64,000 nt of DNA from Larus michahellis (taxonomy: Eukaryota > Chordata > Aves > Charadriiformes > Laridae). Location: assembly GCF_964199755.1 (NCBI RefSeq), contig NC_133913.1, positions 5,558,201 to 5,622,200 on the forward strand, read 5' to 3'. How positions within the stretch are numbered: position 1 is the first letter of the stretch; each line of letters starts with the position of its first letter. This document shows, piece by piece, positions 56,582 through 64,000 of this stretch. The notes below the pieces were generated by a model. The model saw nothing but the letters and a program-made list of their open reading frames with translations. It had not been told where the DNA came from and did not search any database. The position numbers were made by a program, and so were the translations under genes.

Positions 56582-57150
56582 CATAGAATCACAGAACCAC
56601 AGAATGTGTTGGGTTGGAAGGGACCTTAAAGGCCACCCAGTGCCACCCCCTGCCCTGGGCAGGGACACCTCCCACCAGCCCAGGTTGCTCCAAGCCCCGT
56701 CCAACCTGGCCTTGAACCCCTCCAGGGATGGGGCAGCCACAGCTTCTCCGGGCAACCTGGGCCAGGGGCTCACCACCCTCAGAAGGAAAAATTTCTTCCT
56801 CAGATCTCATCTCAATCTCCCCTCTTTCAGCGTAAAACCCTTCCCCCTCGTCCCATGGCTCCCCTCCCTGCTCCAGAGTCCCTCCCCAGCTTTCCTGGAG
56901 CCCCTTTAGGGACTGGAAGGGGCTCCAAGGTCTCCCCGGAGCCTTCTCTTCCCCAGGCTGAACCCCCCCAGCTCTCTCAGCCTGTCCCCACAGCAGAGGG
57001 GCTCCAGCCCTCCCAGCATCTCCGGGGCCTCCTCTGGATCTGCCCAAGCAGGTCCACGTCCTTCTTATGCTCCGGGGGCCCCAGAGCTGAACCCAGGCCT
57101 CCCGGTGGGGTCTCACCAGAGCAGAGCAGAGGGGGAAGAGTAGAGCAGAG
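56582..57150 (-). mobile_element. CR1 LINE 3' fragment, minus orientation
   Basis: The 3' end is at the left (CATAGAATCACAGAACCACAG, then GGAAGGGACCTTAAAGGCC). The body matches the CR1 copies at 17120 and 42476 over about 450 bp and then diverges near 57040. The right boundary is approximate. Confidence 0.92.
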
Positions 57151-59885
57151 GGGGAAATCATCATGTCCATCAGCCAGCTTTGGGCCAGGCCAGGACCGGT
57201 GGGAGAGATGGGCCAGGGGGCTGGGACTGCTGGTGACCCCCCAGCCAGGCTGTCGCTGCCCCTCGGCCCCCTGGAATAAAGAGGGGTCTGTTCCCGAGCA
57301 GGCTTAGGCTGCAGACACAGACACGTTACTAGGCACAGGAAAACGCTTTTAATTACTGTCTGGCACAGTTTGCATTCTGGGCTGCAAAAGAATCGATCCT
57401 TCTTCCTATCTTTCCTCGCAGCGGAGGGTACAGTTTTTCCTTCGATGCTATTTCTGTGGATGAGCCTCTTTCCTTCCCACCCCCGACCTGCTGCTTCGCG
57501 GAGATTGGAACCAACGCCAAAGGCTGTTAATTCCCGGCGGCATCACTGCGGCCACTCCAACAACAAACCCCTCGGGACCCTCCCTGCCTTCGGATTCATC
57601 CCAAATACCGCCCCGCCCCGGCCCCGGGCAGGAAAAGGGACGTGGTGACCTGCAGGGTCTTCAGCTCCTACAGAAATTTCTCCAAATACAGCCAAGTTTG
57701 GGAAAAATATTCTAAGAATGAGCCGTGGCATCATACAGCCTTAGGCTCCCGGTCTCACGGGGACACCAACCGCTTCACGGGGCCGTGGCAAAGATGAATA
57801 ACTACGATCCCCGAGCCACGGCGAACGCTATTTGGAGGTACCAAACGGTGGTAGGCTTCCCATTAGCACATCCGTCTTTTAACAGGCAGAATCATCAATA
57901 TTTTACGCTCCTATATTTCAGGGTCCACGCTCGGAGAAATCAGCAGATTTACACATGGCACTGAGAAATTCGCTACATCAACCAAATGCCTGCAAAGCTC
58001 AAGCTGTTAACAAATCACGTATCTACAGCTCGAGCGCTCAGCGTTAATTTATTTTGCTGCGCTCATTCCAGCTGAGCAAAATATCTTTCCCCCGCCCCAG
58101 TTCCTAATCAGCTTCCACCTTCCTCTGGGCTTAACCAGAGTTAAATCTTTCGCATTGCTCTCTGCGATAAATTGAAAAATTGAGCCGCGAACGGGGAAAA
58201 ATGAGTTGCAAAGCAAATGCTTCCACTGGTGATAGATTAACTCTTTGTTCCAAGGCTATCGCATCATTTCAAGAGGCTTCCTATACGTTTTCCGAAGAGC
58301 CATTGCACTGGCAAGATAAGATGCCACCACTGTGAAATAATCTCTGGGAAGGGAATCGTTCCTCCAGCCTTGCAGGGTCTGCCCGCCCGTCAGCGAGCCG
58401 CGGAGCTCGACGGCAGCACTGCTGAAATGGCAAATTAATGCCTCACCTCAAGACATAACCGGCAAGAGGACCGTCTTACGCTCATCCTAACACTTTCAAG
58501 GACTTCCCGCTAACACCACAAACAAGGAACACTCTTCAAGCTAATTTAAAAGCTGCGTCTGAGGATCTCGGTTTTTTGCAACATCCGTTTTTGTTTGCAG
58601 CGACAGGGAAGGCTGATGAGGGGTTTCAGTAAATAAGATAAAAACAATCTGTTTGCGAAACAGAGCGGTTCTCAGTCTCATGATTCTCCCTTCCTGTCCG
58701 CAGTTGGGTGAAGTGCTCTTCTTCCCTTTGGCGGCCCCAGAGCTTCTCTTTTCTAGCTCCAACAGCTCTGTACGCAGAACAGGTGACAACATCCAGGGCA
58801 TCCTTTAACGCAACGGCTAGAAATAAGGAGATGACGGCAGAATGATACGGCATCACATCTCTTCATCCAAGAGCACGGCGGTCACGGGACCACAGAGCTT
58901 GGAACCATGTTGTACACAAAACTAAAAACGCAACGTGAAGAGCCAGAGACGAAGAGGAGCGTGCGTAGGTGGGAGCCCTCGGGAGGAAGGTGCTAACGCT
59001 CTCCTGATGTGGCCTGGCGCAGCTCCTGCTCTTATCGAGGCGATGCGCTGATCGACATCCGCATCACGCCAAGAGTTGGGCATGAAGCAATCTTCCGTCT
59101 CACTGGGTCAATGGCCAGAGCTTGTGCAGGGCAAGCGATTAGGTTAGCTGATTAGAAGAGTCTGCCTGACCTTGAGATCAATGAAAGCCCTTCTTAAGTC
59201 ATGCAAGTTTCTCCGGGGCTAAAATCCTGCCCCGGACACGGAGAGCCAACAGGCTTATTCTCGGGTTGAGAAACAGAGGTCGGAGCAAATCGGCTGCTGC
59301 CAAGTTTAGCGCGGCATCGCAGGACAGCCAGGGCGGGCTGCTTAGCGAGCCGCTCTGCACAAAACCTACCTGAAAATCACCCGGCAGCTTATAAATCAAC
59401 CCGCGGGCTACCGCCTCGGCAGCCCCGCTCAGACTCAGGGAGGTCAAGCTTGTGGCGTATGATTAGCACGGCCCGCTCCTGACGCCGAAAGGAGATAAAG
59501 ACTCTTTTCAGACCAGCATTTCCCAACGGTGATGATACTCGCTCGACTCTCCTGGGTGTACGCGCCTTCCCATGACACTTACATGCAGGGATGAGCCAGC
59601 TACCTTTAAATCGCTGCCCATAATTATCTCTGAATTCCTGCAGCACAAGAGGGAAACAGCTGGAATTACTGGCTCCGTGTGTAAACGCTTGTGACCAGGA
59701 GAAAGCAAGCTGCTGACAGGTAATTAGGTGCTCCTTAGCCAGTGTAAACACTTAGGTCACTAATTGGAGCTGCTTCTTAGTCTTTTGCTCTCTCCGTCCC
59801 TCCCACAAGGAACTGAGCTGCTGCCAGCAAAAAGTCAGCACAACTAAAGCTTATTAATCTGCAGTTCTGTACTCCAAAATAAAAC
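57151..59885 (-). other. MYO1D last intron, part 6
   Basis: About 2.7 kb. From 57960 to 58350 the sequence is A/T-richer with several homeobox-like TAAT cores. No exon or repeat was recognised. Confidence 0.5.
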
Positions 59886-60800
59886 CTTTTGAATGCACCC
59901 TCAGTAAGTTCGCAGATGACACTAAGCTGGGCGGGCGTGTTGATCTGCTTGAGGGTAGGTTGGCTCTGCAGAGGGATCTGGACAGGCTGGACCGATGGGC
60001 TGAGACCAATGGTATGAGGTTCAACAAGGCCAAGTGCCGGGTCCTGCACTTGGGTCACACCAACCCCATGCAGCGCTACAGGATTGGGGCAGAGTGGCTT
60101 GAAAGCAGCTCGACAGAAAAGGACTTGGGAGTGTTGGTTGACAGCCGGCTGAATATGAGCCAGCAGTGTGCCCAGGTGGCCAAGAAGGCCAACAGCATCC
60201 TAGCCTGTATCAGGAATAGTGTGGTGAGCCGGACTAGGGAAGTGATCATCCCCCTGTACTCGGCACTGGTGAGGCCCCACCTCGAGTACTGCGTTCAGTT
60301 TTGGGCCCCTCGCTACAAGAGGGACATTGAGGTGTTGGAGCGTGTCCAGAGAAGGGCTACAAAGCTGGTGAGGGGCCTGGAGGACAAACCTTATGAAGAA
60401 CGACTGAGGGAGCTGGGGTTGTTTAGCCTGGAAAAGAGGAGGCTGAGGGGAGACCTTATCACCCTCTACAACTACCTGAAAGGAGGTTGTAGAGAGATGG
60501 GGGCTGACCTCTTCTCCCTGGTGACAAGTGATAGGACGAGGGGAAACGGGTTCAAGTTACGTCAGGGGAGGTTTAGATTAGATATTAGGAGACATTTTTT
60601 CACTGAAAGGGTTATTAAACATTGGAATAGGCTGCCCAGGGAGGTGGTGGATTCACCATCTCTGGAGGTGTTTAAAAAAAGGGTAGATGGGGCACTGAGG
60701 GACACGGTTTAGAAGTGGCTCTTGTCAGGGTAGGCTAAAGGTTGGACTCGATGATCTTAAAGGTCCCTTCCAACCTCAACAATTCTATGATTCTATGATT
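59886..60800 (+). mobile_element. CR1 LINE with open ORF2 C-terminus
   Basis: The best-preserved CR1 here. One frame is open from before 59909 to TAG at 60710-60712: [20 protein letters not shown] (end of the reverse transcriptase palm with its ADD box), then [60 protein letters not shown] and [20 protein letters not shown]. The 3'UTR ends with TTGGACTCGATGATCTTAAA, CCTTCCAACC and ATTCTATGATTCTATG. The endonuclease and most of the reverse transcriptase are missing, so it is a 5'-truncated, non-autonomous copy. Confidence 0.96.
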
Positions 60801-61204
60801 TGTCACATCCTATGATGTCTGAGCTCTCTGAAACTGGGACCCGGGCGCGCTGGTGCCAGGATGAGAGGCCAGGTTCGGTCCTTGGGGAGGACGTGGGAAT
60901 GCAGGAGCAGGACCGAAGCCTCGGGAGCCCAGAGAGTGGCACCGGGGAATGGCCTGGTTCCCGCCGCGCGAGGCTGCAGCCAGCACGTGGCAGCCCAGGA
61001 GAACCACTACAGCTTTCAAAGCTGCGGGTTTTTTGCTATCTTCTATAAATTTAACCCAAGTTCTGATTTTTAACTTTCTAAAGGGAATCTTCACTGCGCG
61101 CACAGGCTGGACGCAAACCAGCGCAGCCCAGCGCCTCGCTCTTTGGAAGGCACTTCTACCAAACCCAGGCAGGGGCTGGAGGAACTCACACAATAAGCAC
61201 ATAC
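60801..61204 (-). other. MYO1D last intron, part 7
   Basis: Short spacer between two CR1 copies; nothing recognised. Confidence 0.5.
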
Positions 61205-61432
61205 ACAGAATCACAGAATCACAGGGTGGTTCGGGTTGGAAGGGACCTTAAAGGCCACCCAGTGCCACCCCCTGCCCTGGGCAGGGACACCTCCCACCAG
61301 CCCAGGTTGCTCCAAGCCCCGTCCAACCTGGCCTTGAACCCCTCCAGGGATGGGGCAGCCACAGCTTCTCTGGGCAACCTGGGCCAGGGGCTCACCACCC
61401 TCACAGCAAAGAATTTCTTCCTGAGATCCACC
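61205..61432 (-). mobile_element. CR1 LINE 3' tail, minus orientation
   Basis: The 3' end is at the left (GAATCACAGAATCACAGGG, then GGAAGGGACCTTAAAGGCC). About 230 bp matching the CR1 at 56582. Confidence 0.92.
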
Positions 61433-63937
61433 TGTGACACCAAATCAATCCAACCGTAACAGGTACTTCGATGTTCTCGTGCCAAGCGGACAAGTCAGAC
61501 ATCCGAACGCTTACAATTATTAGGATTAAGCGTTTGAAAAGCGAGGTGTGAAGAGAGAGGAAGTGAAGACTCACCCTGCGGATTTTGCTCTGCTCCTTGG
61601 GGAACCACTGGCTAATTATCACCTTTTCCCTTACACGGCCAAAGTGTATAACCAAACCCTAAACACTCGAGATCTGCGCCGGAGATAACTTCCACTTGAG
61701 ACAAAGGAGCAAGCGGTAACAGGAGATGATTAACAGCCTGACATGGAAAGTCAACCCCCAGCAGCACGGCCGCTGACTTACAAACCATCCTCCAGAGCAG
61801 GCCGGAGCAGGAGCCCGGCAGTCCAACGCTAGTTAGAGCAGCTGTTAACAACAGCGTAAGGAAGCGCATTTAAGAGGGGTATTCCATTTCCAAGGCGTTC
61901 TGGATGGAATTGGGCTGGGCAGCAGGAGAGGCAGGGCTCCTCTTCCCACCCTGCCAAAGCCCTTCCGCAAGCTCCTCAGATGCAGGCACGCCAGCTGCTT
62001 GCCTGCCTGATAAAAGACACAAGACGTATACAGAAATGATGAGAGGAAAGAGAAGTTAACTTACCCCTTAACTAACACCCTTTCTACTCCCCAAAGACAG
62101 GTTTGACAGCCAGGCACGCAGCTTTCTCCCAGCCCTCCGTAAAAATATACACCAACAGAAGGCAGGCCTAGAAAACATCATTCGATCAAAGCTACGAACA
62201 AACAAACAAACAAACAAAAAAACCCCCTTTGCATACACTATAAATTCAAAAGAAGCCAGTTGCTTTCTGGAAATGAAAAAAATCCTGCGGCAGACAGGAT
62301 ATTACTGTGGAACGGCGCTAATCTGCAGCCCGGGACAGGAGAGCACCCGAAGCCATCGCACAGCGCTCGGTTTTATACGGACCACAAATTCCACTTGAGT
62401 TCCCCGTCGTTTAACAGAATCTCAGCAGTACAGCAAGGATGCGATTAGTTTGCGTTGGCCTATTAGTCACGATTTCCACTGCTGAAAGCACCCGTGTGCT
62501 CTTCCTATTACAGCGAGAACCAGCTTGCCATGCACTCCCTTGGCCTGTTGCAAAATCCCCAGTCTGCCCAGCGCTCCCAGTTGGGTTTGAGAGGAGAACT
62601 GGAGCATCCCATACCGCGGAGGTTTTACCGGAGTGGGTGCTGGACAGGCTGCAGAGCAGCATCACCCCTCACCCCCACCTCCCAACCGGCACCCGGCTGC
62701 TCTGCATCCTCTTTGGCAGAGGAAACCGCAACCCAAACCCAGACTCACTCTAGAATCGCGGGGCCGCGGACTCCGGAGGCAGCCGGCTCGCGTCTCCCAA
62801 GAATCGCACTATTTGGCTCTGTCTCTTTACAGGAGGAGCGCGAGAGATGTGTGATATCGACACGTGCTACCGCGTCTGACTGTATCTCGATCTATTATTT
62901 TTTTTTCTCCTTTCCACGTTTATTTGACAAGGAAAAGCCAAAAGGTTGCGGTTTGGCCCTGAGCAGAACGACAGCTTCGAGAGGGGTTTTCCAAAAAAAT
63001 TCCACTTTAGCTTCTATATGCAAAGGTCAGAGCGGGAAGGAAAAACCCTACGGTGACCCGGGACTTGTGACGCATCCGAAACCCTCAAGAGCACGATCCT
63101 GTTGGCATCTGTCTGTGCTCCCTGCTCTCTCGGGGCAGCGAGAAAGCCCGAGATGGCTCTCCAGCTTTTTTTCATGCATTTTTCATTCACTGGCTCCAGG
63201 TCATTTTTCCAGCTCTGGAGGATGAGCGGTTCCTGCAGCCCATCAGTACTGCTCAGCCGTCCACAAGAGCTGTTATCAGGAGACGAAGCCGGTCAACCCG
63301 AGCTGGAATGTGCCCGTTACCCCCCTCCCCGTGCTCCCAGCGTCGGGGCGAGGAGATGCTCCCAGTGGCCAGGGCTGCTCCCAGTGGTCCCCAGCTCAGT
63401 CCCGCACCGCCTGCTCTGCTGGCGCCGGTCCCTGAAAAACGAACTCGCGGGATAATTCAGGCTGGAGGGCATCGCTGCTCCAAGCCCCCATCCCAAGCGG
63501 GGTCAAGTTGAAAATGAGATGCAATTTCGGGACTAGGCAGGAAGCGAATCCCGTTCCAGCTGATGGCTGGGGGATGCTGTTCAGGGACAGCCACCCCTGG
63601 ACTGCTCTGGCCAGCCCTGGCCGGGAGTGTCAGGAGAAGACAACTTGTGAAAAGCCGTTGCTGTCTATTAGCTGCCACGTCACAACCGTTAAGGCCGAGG
63701 AGATGTTGATCCTAATCCAGATTTAAGATTTTTTTAGAGGCTTCCAGACGCAGACTGCTAGACATGGACGGCCTGCAAGCTCCACAGATGCCGGATGGGA
63801 CAGAGAAGCTTTAGAAGGAACACCCCACACCATGGGAGGGAAGCACAGCCAGCTGCCAAGGGGAGCACCTCCCCTGTGCCCCGACCTGCCACAAAATAAA
63901 GAGCAAATTGGGAAAATTTGACAGGCAAATATGAGGG
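61433..63937 (-). other. MYO1D last intron, part 8
   Basis: 2.5 kb with an AAAC microsatellite at 62197-62217. No gene or other repeat family was recognised. Confidence 0.5.
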
Positions 63938-64000
63938 ACACTGTTGTGGGTGTTTATTACAGGCCACCTGATCAGGATGGGGAGACTGATGAGGCTTTCT
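63938..64000 (+). mobile_element. CR1 LINE endonuclease-region fragment at window edge
   Basis: Translates to VVGVYYRPPDQDGETDEAF, matching the conserved VGVYYRPP segment of the CR1 ORF2 endonuclease domain. It continues past the right edge, so this copy may be longer at its 5' end than the others. Confidence 0.8.

Noticed and set aside
40512-64000. Penultimate MYO1D exons
   Set aside because: I searched the minus strand by eye for the expected segments before the last exon (GELVGVLVNHFKS, KDLIVCLFSK, RAIFVTDRHLYKMD) and found none. A tBLASTn search would be decisive.

Overview
This is vertebrate nuclear DNA, almost certainly from a bird. Spliced genes with GT-AG introns are interrupted by many CR1 LINE fragments, the dominant interspersed repeat of birds. 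The sequence is GC-rich with long G/C runs and dense minisatellites, as on a microchromosome. The gene order PSMD11 - CDK5R1 - MYO1D (+, +, -) is the same as on human 17q11.2. Nothing prokaryotic or viral was recognised.

Layout. (1) 1-6930 is a stack of unrelated tandem repeats: a 58-bp minisatellite, a very G-rich GTGCAAGGGGGGG array, a ~19-bp GATGGAGGTTCCCCCC array, TTC and ATT microsatellites, and a ~1.1 kb GGAT array interrupted by one CR1 tail. (2) 6930-8440 is GC-rich DNA with no recognised gene. (3) 8441-8639 is the PSMD11 promoter, and 8640-29910 holds all 13 coding exons of PSMD11 (Rpn6, 422 aa). A 3'UTR intron follows, with poly(A) signals at 30317 and 31634. (4) 33.4-34.5 kb is a CpG island leading into the single coding exon of CDK5R1 (p35, 34516-35412) and its 3'UTR, which ends near 37275. 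(5) From about 37.66 kb rightwards lies the 3' end of MYO1D on the minus strand: a ~2.7 kb 3'UTR and the last coding exon (40343-40499). The remaining 23.5 kb is read as the last intron of MYO1D, because no earlier MYO1D exon and no other gene was recognised. It holds CR1 copies, a 28-bp AATAAA-bearing tandem array and otherwise unremarkable sequence.

Function. PSMD11 is a housekeeping subunit of the 26S proteasome lid with a TATA-less promoter (ZNF143, ETS, KLF/EGR-like and YY1 motifs). CDK5R1 encodes the neuronal activator of CDK5. MYO1D encodes a class I myosin. They are neighbours by conserved synteny and do not form a pathway. CDK5R1 and MYO1D are tail to tail, with only about 0.4 kb between their likely poly(A) sites.

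No convincing new biological system was found. The most useful second-look items are the MYO1D terminal exon, a 101-bp near-perfect palindrome in PSMD11 intron 1, the layered tandem-repeat cluster, two CR1 copies differing by one base in 263, an inverted CR1 pair flanking CDK5R1, and the Pro/Ala-only linker of this p35.
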